43,535 bases of DNA from Aquificaceae bacterium (GTDB lineage: Bacteria > Aquificota > Aquificia > Aquificales > Aquificaceae), in the NCBI GenBank assembly GCA_015490155.1, contig WFYI01000110.1, positions 1 to 43,535 on the forward strand, in the 5' to 3' direction. Below are positions 36,448 to 43,535 of this stretch, piece after piece. The position numbers and the translations under genes are program-made. The notes beneath the pieces are model-generated. The model saw nothing but the letters and a program-made list of their open reading frames with translations. It ran no database searches and had not been told where the DNA came from. How positions within the stretch are numbered: position 1 is the stretch's first letter; every line of letters starts with the position of its first letter.

Positions 36448-37464
36448 ATGTCCGTTAAGGTTGCCGTATACGGGGCAACGGGCTACACAGGTCTTGAGCT
36501 TTTAAGGGCTATCCGCAATCACCCGGAAATTGAGATAACAGCCCTCGTGTCCGGTTCCTCCGCGGGTAAAAGGTTCGGGGAGGTTGTTCCCTTTGCGTAT
36601 GCATACGGTATCGGAAAGCTTGAACTCGTAGAAGAACCTGGGGATGACTACGACTTAGCCTTTTTGTGTCTTCCCCACGAGGTTTCCCTTGGGCTGGTTC
36701 CCGAGCTTTTAGATAAGGGTAAAAAAGTTATAGACCTCTCGGGAGCTTACAGAATAAAGGAGGCTTCTGCGTATCCAGATTACTACGGATTTGAGCATAG
36801 CTATCCGCAGGTTCTCAATCGGGCGGTTTACGGATTGCCCGAGATGTTCAGGGATAAGATAAAGGGTGCAAGCCTTGTGGCAAATCCCGGATGCTACCCT
36901 ACGGCTACACTTTTGGCTCTTTATCCCTTGCTTAAAGAGGAATTTGAGCTTGAAGAGGTTGTAGTCCATGCCCTATCAGGTATATCGGGTGCGGGTAGAA
37001 AACCTAAGCAGGAGTTCCACTTTCCGGATATGACTGAAGGCTTCTTCTCCTACTCTGTGGAAAAGCATAGGCACACGCCGGAGATGGAAGGCTCCATAAA
37101 GATGTTTTCCGGAAAAGATATAAAGGTGAGGTTTACACCTACGGTTATTCCCATATCAAGAGGTATGCTTTCCACCGTGTACTTAAAACTGCACCTGCCG
37201 GAGGCAAGACTCCTTTACACGGAAACTTACGAGAAAGAACCCTTCGTAAAGGTAATAGACCGTCCCCCTAATCCCAAGTGGGTTCGGGGAACAAATCTGT
37301 GTTTGGTGTATCCCTTCTACGATGAGAGAACAGGGTGCTTGACCGTACAGTCCGCCATAGACAATCTCAGCAAAGGTGCTTCATTACAAGCTGTTCAAAA
37401 CATGAACCTTATGTTAGGTTTCGGGGAGTCCCTCGGACTTGACTATCAACCCGTATTTCCGTAG
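36448..37464 (+). CDS. argC: N-acetyl-gamma-glutamyl-phosphate reductase
   Basis: ArgC reduces N-acetylglutamyl phosphate with NADPH in arginine synthesis. The 338-residue protein has the NADP fold GATGYTGLELLR (9-20), CLPHEVSLGL, the catalytic Cys at 149 in NPGCYPTA, and HRHTPEME with the substrate and catalytic His. It sits directly after rpsI with no separate promoter seen. Other arg genes are not in the window. Confidence 0.97.
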   Translation: MSVKVAVYGATGYTGLELLRAIRNHPEIEITALVSGSSAGKRFGEVVPFAYAYGIGKLELVEEPGDDYDLAFLCLPHEVSLGLVPELLDKGKKVIDLSGAYRIKEASAYPDYYGFEHSYPQVLNRAVYGLPEMFRDKIKGASLVANPGCYPTATLLALYPLLKEEFELEEVVVHALSGISGAGRKPKQEFHFPDMTEGFFSYSVEKHRHTPEMEGSIKMFSGKDIKVRFTPTVIPISRGMLSTVYLKLHLPEARLLYTETYEKEPFVKVIDRPPNPKWVRGTNLCLVYPFYDERTGCLTVQSAIDNLSKGASLQAVQNMNLMLGFGESLGLDYQPVFP

Positions 37465-37492
37465 GGCATAAATAAGCAAATAAGAATATTCG

Positions 37493-37529
37493 TCAATTAA
37501 TATGTCTTATAAGGTTCATAAGAAATTGA
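37493..37529. promoter_or_regulatory. Nested inverted repeats upstream of the sox cluster
   Basis: TCTTAT (37505-37510) and ATAAGA (37518-37523) form a 6-base dyad with a 7-base spacer. Outside it, TCAATT (37493-37498) and AATTGA (37524-37529) can also pair. A GAATATTC palindrome (37484-37491) lies just before. The dyads abut the -35 box of the Sox thioredoxin gene and are candidate regulator sites. Confidence 0.4.
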
Positions 37530-37553
37530 TTAAATACCTGAAATGTGTATTAC
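37526..37553 (+). promoter_or_regulatory. Promoter of the sox cluster
   Basis: TTGATT (37526-37531), a 16-base spacer and TATTAC (37548-37553) would start transcription about 10 bases before the thioredoxin-gene ATG. No Shine-Dalgarno lies between. Confidence 0.45.
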
Positions 37554-37569
37554 CTTAAATTATTAAGTC

Positions 37570-37986
37570 ATGCGACGTGGCTTATTCCTTGCCTTAGCAA
37601 TTCTTTTGTCCGTAGCTTTCGGACAGGCTGTATGGGTCTCCAACTTCGATAGGGGAGTCCAGCTTGCTAAGGAGAAGGGTAAGAATCTACTTATATACTT
37701 TTCCAGTGACCACTGCCCATACTGTTGGCAGATGGAAAACTACGTTCTGGTAGACCCCGAGGTTGAGAAATACATAAGCGACAAGTTCATAATAGTTTCC
37801 ATAGATGTAGAGGATATGCCTGAAAGCGTTGAGGAAAAGTTTGACGTGTTCGGCACACCTTACATAGTTTTTTACGACCCTAAGAGGGATAAAGTTATCT
37901 CCGAGCTGTTTGGAAGCCGTGAGGCTGAAGATTTTATAGTTATACTTAAGAAAATATGCAAAAAATCCAACCTAAGGAGGTGTTGA
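37570..37986 (+). CDS. Secreted thioredoxin of the sox cluster (SoxW-like)
   Basis: The 138-residue protein has a signal peptide (about 1-19) and a thioredoxin fold with a CPYC motif (49-52), followed by the conserved cis-Pro strand (FGTPYIVFYD). Two more cysteines are near the C-terminus. Leading a sox operon, it most likely acts like SoxW/SoxS, keeping the SoxY cysteine reduced in the periplasm. It is the first gene of the cluster and soxY follows after 1 base. Confidence 0.87.
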   Translation: MRRGLFLALAILLSVAFGQAVWVSNFDRGVQLAKEKGKNLLIYFSSDHCPYCWQMENYVLVDPEVEKYISDKFIIVSIDVEDMPESVEEKFDVFGTPYIVFYDPKRDKVISELFGSREAEDFIVILKKICKKSNLRRC

Positions 37987-37987
37987 G

Positions 37988-38440
37988 ATGCTCTCAAGGA
38001 GAGACCTATTTAAGGTAGCAGGGGTCGGGGCTGCAACTCTGTTGGTAGCTCCGGGAGTTGTAGGGCAGTCCTTTGCTGCAAAAAAGAGCTTGGACGATGC
38101 CCTTAAAGAGAAGTTGGGGGTTACCCAAAAGGATTTAAAGTCTTCGGACTTGATAAAGGTAAAAGCGCCCACCATAGCCGAGTCCGGAGCTAACGTTCCC
38201 GTTGAGGTGAGTGCAAATATTCCCGCTCAGGAAGTTGAATCGCTGTTTATATTCATCGACAAGAACCCCAACCCTTACGTGGCACAGGTCGATTTCACAC
38301 CTGCCAACGGAGAGGTATACTTTGCCACGAGGGTTAAGATGGGTAAGACTTCTCCCGTAAGGGCGGTGGTTAAGATGAAGGACGGCTCTTACCTTACGGC
38401 ATTCAAAGAGGTTAAAGTAACCGTAGGTGGTTGCGGTTAA
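37988..38440 (+). CDS. soxY: SoxY, sulfur carrier subunit
   Basis: SoxY carries the sulfur intermediate on the Cys of its flexible C-terminal arm. The 150-residue protein ends VTVGGCG, with the carrier Cys at 149. It starts with a twin-arginine signal (RRDLFKV then a hydrophobic stretch), so it is exported folded, probably with SoxZ. GGAGGTG before the ATG is a strong ribosome site. Confidence 0.97.
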   Translation: MLSRRDLFKVAGVGAATLLVAPGVVGQSFAAKKSLDDALKEKLGVTQKDLKSSDLIKVKAPTIAESGANVPVEVSANIPAQEVESLFIFIDKNPNPYVAQVDFTPANGEVYFATRVKMGKTSPVRAVVKMKDGSYLTAFKEVKVTVGGCG

Positions 38441-38486
38441 TAAAAGCTTTGAACCTTAATCAAAATCTTTTAAAGGGAGGTAAGAA

Positions 38487-38819
38487 ATGGCATCAGTAGG
38501 AAGAGCTATTGTTAGGGTTCCGAGGAAGATTTCAAAGGGACAGGCTTTCAAGGTGCAGATGGTTATAACGCACCCTATGGAGACCGGTCTCAGGAAGGAC
38601 AAGAAGACCGGAAAGCTGATACCTGCTCACTACATAACACATATAGACTTTTATCTCAACGACCAGCTGGTTACGAAGATTTACTCTTCTCCGGGTATAA
38701 GTAAGAACCCTTACTTCGCAATTAAGATGAAGGCAGACCAGTCAGGTACGCTGAAGGTTGTCTACGCTGACAACAAGGGAGGCAAGTGGGAAAAGAGCGT
38801 CAAGCTTAACGTAGCTTAA
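38487..38819 (+). CDS. soxZ: SoxZ, partner of SoxY
   Basis: SoxZ binds SoxY to make the SoxYZ carrier. The 110-residue protein has no signal peptide, as usual, because it travels with the Tat-exported SoxY. The conserved VQMVITHPMETGLRKD region is present. A 46-base gap with GGGAGG precedes the ATG; no terminator or promoter is clear there. Confidence 0.96.
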   Translation: MASVGRAIVRVPRKISKGQAFKVQMVITHPMETGLRKDKKTGKLIPAHYITHIDFYLNDQLVTKIYSSPGISKNPYFAIKMKADQSGTLKVVYADNKGGKWEKSVKLNVA

Positions 38820-38831
38820 GGAGGGGTAGAC

Positions 38832-39647
38832 ATGAAAAGTAAGAAGTTCCTTATAGGTTTGGCGTTGGTTGGGGGTGTCGCTGTAGGTTTTTCTGCAGAT
38901 GTTCCTACTCCTGACCAAGTTAAGCAGCTCAAGGAGATGGGAATACTTCCCAGTGATGTTATAGTTGACGAAGGTAACGATTACTTCCACAACCTTAAAG
39001 GTCCTAACGGCAAGACCTGTGCTTCCTGTCACGGACAAGACGGAGCAAAGCTCGTAGGTGCATACGCCAAGATGCCCAGATACTACAAAGACATAGACAA
39101 GGTTGCCGATATAGATATCAGGATTAAAGCCTGTATGACCAAGTACATGGGCTTTCCCAAGGACAAGAAGTTTAAGAAGAAGTTCACCAAAAAGTACAGG
39201 GTTCCCCTTGCTGGATACGTTGCCACACTCAGCAACGGCATGAAGATAAACGTAACCCTCGACGACCCTCAAGAGAAGGAGATGTACGAGTTCGGTAAAA
39301 AGCTTTGGTATCAGAGAGTCGGCGGTAGAGACCTGTCCTGTGCAATATGCCACGAGGTATATGCCGGCTACAGGATAAGGCTCCAGAAGCTGGGTGCTCC
39401 CGTTAGGGACAAGCTGTATGCCCACTGGCCCGCCTACAGGTTCTCAAAGGATAAGCTCTGGACTATGGAGGACAGGATAAGGGGCTGCTACAAGAGTTAC
39501 TTCCTGTACTTAGGTAAGAAGTGGGACAAGAAGAAGGACTGGGTAAAGAAGCCCCCTTACTACATGAAGGAGCTGGTAGCCCTTGAGCTGTTTATGAAAA
39601 AGGCAGCTAACGGAGCAACAGTAGAGGTTCCCGGTCTACTAAGGTAA
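38832..39647 (+). CDS. soxA: SoxA, diheme cytochrome c
   Basis: SoxA with SoxX joins thiosulfate to the SoxY cysteine oxidatively. The 271-residue protein has a signal peptide (cleavage near Phe-Ser-Ala at 22), two heme motifs CASCH (63-67) and CAICH (170-174), and Cys at 101 and 219 as candidate axial ligands, the latter in the active-site context RGCYKS. Both halves are alike, as expected for the diheme type. A ribosome site GGAGGGG precedes the ATG. Confidence 0.97.
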   Translation: MKSKKFLIGLALVGGVAVGFSADVPTPDQVKQLKEMGILPSDVIVDEGNDYFHNLKGPNGKTCASCHGQDGAKLVGAYAKMPRYYKDIDKVADIDIRIKACMTKYMGFPKDKKFKKKFTKKYRVPLAGYVATLSNGMKINVTLDDPQEKEMYEFGKKLWYQRVGGRDLSCAICHEVYAGYRIRLQKLGAPVRDKLYAHWPAYRFSKDKLWTMEDRIRGCYKSYFLYLGKKWDKKKDWVKKPPYYMKELVALELFMKKAANGATVEVPGLLR

Positions 39648-39660
39648 AGGAGGGGTGATA

Positions 39661-40236
39661 ATGAAGAAGGTACTTTTTACAGGTTTGGTCGTTGGACTTG
39701 GAGCGATAGTGGCTTGTCAGGCACCTGCCTCTAAGGCAGAGCAAAAGGCTGAAAAGCCTGCTAAGAAGATGTCTAAAGAGGAGAAGTTCAGAGCCGCTTT
39801 GGCTAAGCAGGACAAGTATCAGAAAGCCTGCTCAAATGAAAAGCAGCTTATTCCGGAAGGTATATCCATAGAACAGTTTAAGAAGGACATGCTCGCCACC
39901 ATAAAGTATCCCGAGGGCGGAGTGGTAGGCGACTGGAAGAAGGGAGAGAAGCTCTTTGGAGACCCTAAAAAGGGTGGTAAAGGCTTGGGTAACTGTTACG
40001 CTTGTCACTGCGGAGACCCCAGCATAATAGCTTGCGGAAACATAGGACCTTCCCTTACGGGATACGGTAAGAGCGGAGCAGACCCTAAGGTTACCTACCA
40101 GAGGATATACAACCCTTGGTCTGTAAACCCGTGTAGTGCTATGTTCAGGTTTGGGGTTCATGGAATACTGTCTCCCGAGCAAATCGCTCACATTACCGCA
40201 TTTCTCCACGACCCCAACTCACCTATAAACAAATAA
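39661..40236 (+). CDS. soxX: SoxX, monoheme cytochrome c lipoprotein
   Basis: SoxX partners SoxA. The 191-residue protein has one heme motif CYACH (112-116) and the likely axial Met at 161 (MFRFGVHGILSPEQI). The start is the ATG at 39661, after GGAGGGG. The signal peptide ends in IVAC (Cys 19), a good lipobox, so the protein is probably anchored by lipid rather than free. It has further cysteines at 57, 117, 125 and 158, which could form disulfides. A Lys/Ala-rich tether follows the Cys. Confidence 0.94.
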   Translation: MKKVLFTGLVVGLGAIVACQAPASKAEQKAEKPAKKMSKEEKFRAALAKQDKYQKACSNEKQLIPEGISIEQFKKDMLATIKYPEGGVVGDWKKGEKLFGDPKKGGKGLGNCYACHCGDPSIIACGNIGPSLTGYGKSGADPKVTYQRIYNPWSVNPCSAMFRFGVHGILSPEQIAHITAFLHDPNSPINK

Positions 40237-40274
40237 CCCGAGCGGTAGCTTTACTTTTTATAATTAGGGGCGTA

Positions 40275-40302
40275 GGGGGCTTGTAAAGCCCCCTTTTATT
40301 TT
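40275..40302 (+). terminator. Rho-independent terminator after soxX
   Basis: GGGGGCTT (40275-40282) and AAGCCCCC (40286-40293) form an 8-base stem with a 3-base loop, followed by TTTTATTTT. It lies in the 99-base gap between soxX and soxB. Confidence 0.85.
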
Positions 40303-40335
40303 GTTTACCCCTAAATAGGGCAGGAGGTAGATGAT

Positions 40336-42087
40336 ATGCACATGACGAGAAGGGATTTCTTAGAGCTGGCGTTGGTAACGGGAGCCTTTCTAACGGCTAA
40401 CCCGGTTCAGGCACTTGCCAAGATGTCTTACGATGACATCATGAGGTTCAAGCCCGTAGGGAATGTAACCCTACTGTTTACCACAGACCTTCACGCTCAC
40501 CTTGAGCCTCTATACTTTGCCGAGCCTATGAACCTCGTAGCTCCCAAAAAGCTGATGGGCAAACCCGGGTACATAACGGGTAAGGAGTTTTTGAAGTATT
40601 ACAAGATAGCTCCCGGCACCCTTGAGGCTTACTTTACCAGCTGTTTAGACTTTCCCAAGCTGGCACACAAGTTCGGCAAGATGGGCGGTGCGGCTCACAT
40701 CACCACCGTAATAAAGAACGTGATAGCCGAGAGGGGAAGGGATAAGGTTCTGGTAATGGACGGGGGAGATACTTGGGTCACCTCTGCCATAGGAACCTTT
40801 ACGAACGGCAAATCTGTGGTTGATTGGATGACCCTTACGGGCTTTGACCTGATGGTCGCCCACTGGGACTTTACCTTCGGAAAAGAGATATTCATGCAGA
40901 GGATTGAAGACCTTGAAAAAGGTGGATGTGAGTTCATAACCCAGAACGTGGTGGATGAGCTTTTTGGAGACCTCATATTTAAACCCTACTCTATAAGAGA
41001 GGTGGGCGGTGCAAAGCTGGGAATAATAGGAAATTCCTTCCCCTACACGCCCATAGCTAACCCCAAACAGTTCGTTGAGGGTTGGAGCTTCGGCGTGCGT
41101 GAGGAACAGATGCAGCAGTTCGTTGACGAGCTAAGGCAGAAACACAAGGTTGATGCTGTAATACTTCTGTCTCACGACGGACTGCCCCTTGACATGGCTC
41201 TTGCGGAGAAGGTCAAGGGTATAGACGTGATAATATCCGGACACACCCACGATGTCACACCTACGGCAGTGAGGGTAGGCAAGACTCTCATAGTCATAGC
41301 CGGCTCCCACGGTAAGTTCGTTGGAAGGTTAGACCTTGACGTGCAAAAGGGCAAGATAAGGGACTTTAAGTTCAAGCTCTATCCTGTTGCTTCTAACCTA
41401 ATACCAGCGGACAAAGAGGCTCAGAAGTTGGTAGAGAAGTATAAAAAGGAAGTGACTAAGAAGTACAAGCTCGACGAGGTTATAGGCGAAGCCGAGGTTA
41501 TGCTCTACAAGAGGGATACCTTCTTCTCCACGTGGGATTGGCTTGTGGGAGAAGCGATTAGCGACTACTACGGAGGGCTTGACATAGTCACCTCTCCCGG
41601 ATACAGGTGGGGAACTACCGTTCTGCCCGGACAGAAGATAACCAGAGACCACGTTTACGACTACACGGCTATAACCTATCCGCTCGTTTACGTGATGAAG
41701 AGAACAGGAGAGCAGCTCCTTACCGTTTGGGAGGACGTTGCGGACAACGTGTTCAACCCTGACCCCTTCTACCAGCAGGGCGGAGACATGTCAAGGATGT
41801 GGAACGTTGAGTACTCCATAGAGGTAAACGGACCCCAGTACAACAGGATAAGGGAAGTAAAAATAGGCGGTAAACCTCTCAAGAAGGACAAGGAGTACAT
41901 GATGGCGGTTTACGGCGGACCTCCTCCCCCTCCGGACATGGTTCACCCTGACTATAAGCCCGTTCCCGTTTACGACATTCTGATTGACTACATAAAGAAG
42001 AAGGGTAAAATTAAGGTTAGGACGGAACCTAATGTGAAGGTGCTTGACGCGCCTTACAAGGTTTACGACCAGTGCTACGGAGGTTGA
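40336..42087 (+). CDS. soxB: SoxB, sulfate thiohydrolase
   Basis: SoxB hydrolyses the sulfone group from SoxY and releases sulfate in the periplasm. The 583-residue protein has a Tat-like start (TRRDFLE) and the dimetal 5'-nucleotidase-type motifs DLHAH (Asp 51, His 53), MDGGDTW (about 141-147) and GHTHD (about 293), plus a C-terminal 5'-nucleotidase domain. An AGGAGG site lies 8 bases before the ATG. The upstream terminator means soxB may be transcribed partly on its own, or by readthrough. Confidence 0.97.
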   Translation: MHMTRRDFLELALVTGAFLTANPVQALAKMSYDDIMRFKPVGNVTLLFTTDLHAHLEPLYFAEPMNLVAPKKLMGKPGYITGKEFLKYYKIAPGTLEAYFTSCLDFPKLAHKFGKMGGAAHITTVIKNVIAERGRDKVLVMDGGDTWVTSAIGTFTNGKSVVDWMTLTGFDLMVAHWDFTFGKEIFMQRIEDLEKGGCEFITQNVVDELFGDLIFKPYSIREVGGAKLGIIGNSFPYTPIANPKQFVEGWSFGVREEQMQQFVDELRQKHKVDAVILLSHDGLPLDMALAEKVKGIDVIISGHTHDVTPTAVRVGKTLIVIAGSHGKFVGRLDLDVQKGKIRDFKFKLYPVASNLIPADKEAQKLVEKYKKEVTKKYKLDEVIGEAEVMLYKRDTFFSTWDWLVGEAISDYYGGLDIVTSPGYRWGTTVLPGQKITRDHVYDYTAITYPLVYVMKRTGEQLLTVWEDVADNVFNPDPFYQQGGDMSRMWNVEYSIEVNGPQYNRIREVKIGGKPLKKDKEYMMAVYGGPPPPPDMVHPDYKPVPVYDILIDYIKKKGKIKVRTEPNVKVLDAPYKVYDQCYGG

Positions 42088-42088
42088 T

Positions 42089-42580
42089 ATGAGAGGCATC
42101 CTTTTTATATTCGGGGGACTCCTCGTAGTGGGAGTCCTCGTTTTCTTTATATACAAGAACTACGCCAACCCCTTTAAGCTCATGTTCTACACTCAAACGG
42201 TTCAGGGTAAGAGCTTTGATAAGGTGATAGAGGAGCTTTCCGATTCCTTAAACAAAAGCGGTTTAAAACTTATCAGAGTTCTTCCCCTCTCCAAGGCTCT
42301 AAAGGCTAGGGGTGTTGAGGACTTCCCCAACTACAGCATGGTGTTAGCCTGCGACGTGGAAGGTAAGAAAGAGCTTCTCTTAAAGGTTCCTTTCCTGAGC
42401 AACCTTATACCCTGCAGTCTTGCGGTTTACGACAACAAGGAAGGTGGAGTCTCCATAACCGCCCTCAAAGAGACCTTGTTTATCCATCAGTATAAACCCC
42501 AGCTGAGTGAGGAGGACATAAAGCTCATAAAGGACACTTACGCCAAGCTTAGAGAGGTGATAAAAGGAGTTGCTAAATGA
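42089..42580 (+). CDS. Membrane-anchored DUF302 protein
   Basis: The 163-residue protein has one N-terminal membrane segment (about 3-22) and a DUF302 domain. Two cysteines, 88 and 109, are spaced C-x20-C. I take the ATG at 42089 because it gives a normal membrane anchor; an upstream start at 42044 lies inside soxB. The start follows soxB by 1 base and the stop overlaps the next DUF302 gene by 4 bases. DUF302 genes are often found with sulfur-oxidation genes, but no function is agreed. The domain part is probably in the periplasm. Confidence 0.8.
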   Translation: MRGILFIFGGLLVVGVLVFFIYKNYANPFKLMFYTQTVQGKSFDKVIEELSDSLNKSGLKLIRVLPLSKALKARGVEDFPNYSMVLACDVEGKKELLLKVPFLSNLIPCSLAVYDNKEGGVSITALKETLFIHQYKPQLSEEDIKLIKDTYAKLREVIKGVAK

Positions 42581-43020
42581 GAAAGGTTTTGCTAACTTTG
42601 CTGGTGGGTTTGAGCCTTACCTTTGCCGTTGACTTTAAGTTTGAATACGAAGAGAAGATAGAGGGAATGGACTTTGAGGACGTAAAGCTCCTGCTTAAGA
42701 CTGCCCTTGACGGCAGGAATATGAACGTCTTGGACGTAATAGACATATCTACGGAATCGCCGAGGTTTTCCGTGTTTCTGGTTTGCAACCTCACCTATGC
42801 CCAGAACATACTCCCTGACATGCCCGAGTTCGGCACCATAGCACCCTGTAGGATTTACCTTTACGAGGACAAAGACGGGAATGTTATCGTAGGCTACATA
42901 AACATACCTACGCTCCTCAAAATATACAAAAAGTTTCTGAACCAAGAGGCGGTCAAGGTTTTCAAAGTCGCCGACGACGACATAAAGGCGGCTTTAAAGG
43001 AAGCCAAGGGTGAGTTTTAG
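42577..43020 (+). CDS. Secreted DUF302 protein
   Basis: The 147-residue protein has a signal peptide (about 1-17) and a second, diverged DUF302 domain. Its cysteines, 70 and 91, have the same C-x20-C spacing as the neighbouring membrane-anchored DUF302 protein. The pair therefore looks like a duplicated set, one anchored and one soluble, that may form a heteromer in the periplasm. It overlaps the previous and the next genes, so all three are translationally coupled. Function unknown. Confidence 0.8.
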   Translation: MRKVLLTLLVGLSLTFAVDFKFEYEEKIEGMDFEDVKLLLKTALDGRNMNVLDVIDISTESPRFSVFLVCNLTYAQNILPDMPEFGTIAPCRIYLYEDKDGNVIVGYINIPTLLKIYKKFLNQEAVKVFKVADDDIKAALKEAKGEF

Positions 43021-43535
43021 GGTACTACTTCTCTTCTTTCTGGCTTCGGGGTACCTCTTAGCCTCGGAATACCCGAAGCATGTAGGAGAAACCCTCAAGA
43101 AGCTGGGAGACAACATATACGGGGTCTTCGGCGTTTACGAGCAGGTGAGTCCTGAGAACAGGGGTTTTATATCAAACGCCTATTTCGTAATTACCTCCGA
43201 AGGCGTTCTGGTCGTAGACGTTCTTAGCACCTACAAGCTGGGCAAAGAGCTTGTGGAAGCTATAAGGAAAACCACCGATAAACCTATAAAGCTTGCGGTA
43301 ATTACCCACTACCACACAGACCACTTTTACGGCATAAAGGCTTTGAAAGAGGCGGGAGCCATAACCGTAGCCCACGAGGACGCTTACGAATACCTGTCCC
43401 AACCCTCAAGCGAGGCGTTTCTCAAATCAAGGCAGAGGCTCTTGGGCGAGCACATGGAAGGCACGGGCTTAGAGCCTCCTCACATAGCCATAGACAAGGG
43501 CATGACCGTAAACCTCGGAGGGGTTCTCTTTGAGG
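43010..43535 (+). CDS. Metallo-beta-lactamase-fold hydrolase of the sox cluster, partial
   Basis: The start is GTG at 43010, overlapping the previous gene by 11 bases. The first 175 residues are visible. A signal peptide (about 1-19) is followed by the MBL fold and the zinc motif HYHTDH (His 100, His 102, Asp 104, His 105). MBL proteins called SoxH occur in other sox clusters, and persulfide dioxygenases share the fold, so sulfur chemistry is likely. The C-terminus is beyond the window. Confidence 0.85.
   Translation, partial: MSFRVLLLFFLASGYLLASEYPKHVGETLKKLGDNIYGVFGVYEQVSPENRGFISNAYFVITSEGVLVVDVLSTYKLGKELVEAIRKTTDKPIKLAVITHYHTDHFYGIKALKEAGAITVAHEDAYEYLSQPSSEAFLKSRQRLLGEHMEGTGLEPPHIAIDKGMTVNLGGVLFE

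Noticed and set aside
38742-39425. 227-codon frame on the minus strand
   Set aside because: It is antisense to soxZ and soxA, which have intact motifs on the plus strand.
40303-40320. Second hairpin CCCCTAAATAGGG after the soxX terminator
   Set aside because: The stem is only 3-4 bases, too weak to call a terminator or riboswitch.
37570-43535. Possibility that the sox cluster is a recent acquisition
   Set aside because: Codon use, ribosome sites and base composition look like the neighbouring genes by eye, and no mobile-element ends or tRNA-linked repeats flank it.

Overview
The window is chromosomal DNA from a thermophilic chemolithotroph, most likely a member of the Aquificaceae (Aquifex/Hydrogenobacter/Thermocrinis type). 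This is inferred from tightly packed, overlapping genes, Lys/Glu-rich proteins with heavy AGG/ATA codon use, essential genes scattered among unrelated neighbours, split GlyQ/GlyS, PEP synthase, and a Sox cluster with duplicated DUF302 genes. No database search was possible, so the genus is not fixed. I see no prophage, insertion sequence, CRISPR array or defence island.

Layout. 1-2828 (minus): a SurA/PpiD-like periplasmic chaperone cut by the window edge, tRNA-Met, and a CsgG-domain envelope protein with a lectin-like C-terminus. 2914-6475 (plus): an unknown protein coupled to hslU, then bcp, nth and a LolD-type ABC ATPase. 6484-6575 (minus): tRNA-Ser(CGA). 6600-10651 (plus): holB, ricT, a short RlmN-like radical SAM enzyme and gatB, overlapping end to end. 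10628-14209 (minus): a DegT-type aminotransferase, a small protein and a GAF-PAS-GGDEF-EAL protein. 14292-18150 (plus): hyuB, purN, ispH, a DsbC-like thioredoxin and a cupin. 18143-19141 (minus): rpoZ, gmk and a tiny upstream ORF. 19238-29212 (plus): glyQ, glyS, ppsA and the type IV pilus alignment/secretin genes pilM-N-O-(P)-Q. 29299-33977 (plus): infB, queE, a LysR regulator and a HAD phosphatase. 33931-34110 (minus): a UPF0434/Trm112-like zinc protein. 34141-37464 (plus): acylphosphatase, a 4xLysM/degenerate LytM protein, rplM-rpsI and argC. 37570 to the end (plus): the sulfur-oxidation cluster, with a thioredoxin, soxY, soxZ, soxA, soxX, a terminator, soxB, two DUF302 proteins and an MBL-fold hydrolase that runs off the window.

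How it works together. The clearest pathway is periplasmic thiosulfate oxidation. SoxYZ carries the sulfur intermediate on a C-terminal GGCG arm, SoxAX attaches it oxidatively, SoxB hydrolyses off sulfate, and the thioredoxin probably keeps SoxY reduced. soxCD is absent as far as the window reaches. The paired DUF302 proteins and the MBL protein look like poorly characterised accessories. The pil genes build the inner-membrane alignment complex and outer-membrane secretin of a type IV pilus. Much of the rest is translation, replication and central metabolism. Several genes (ispH, the LysR gene, the Sox thioredoxin gene) have good promoter matches only a few bases upstream of their ATG and no Shine-Dalgarno, which suggests leaderless or near-leaderless mRNAs.

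I did not find a clear new multi-gene system. The best candidates for novelty are the DUF302 pair plus MBL module, the unknown gene translationally coupled to hslU, the N-terminally truncated RlmN-like enzyme, and the CsgG-lectin fusion.
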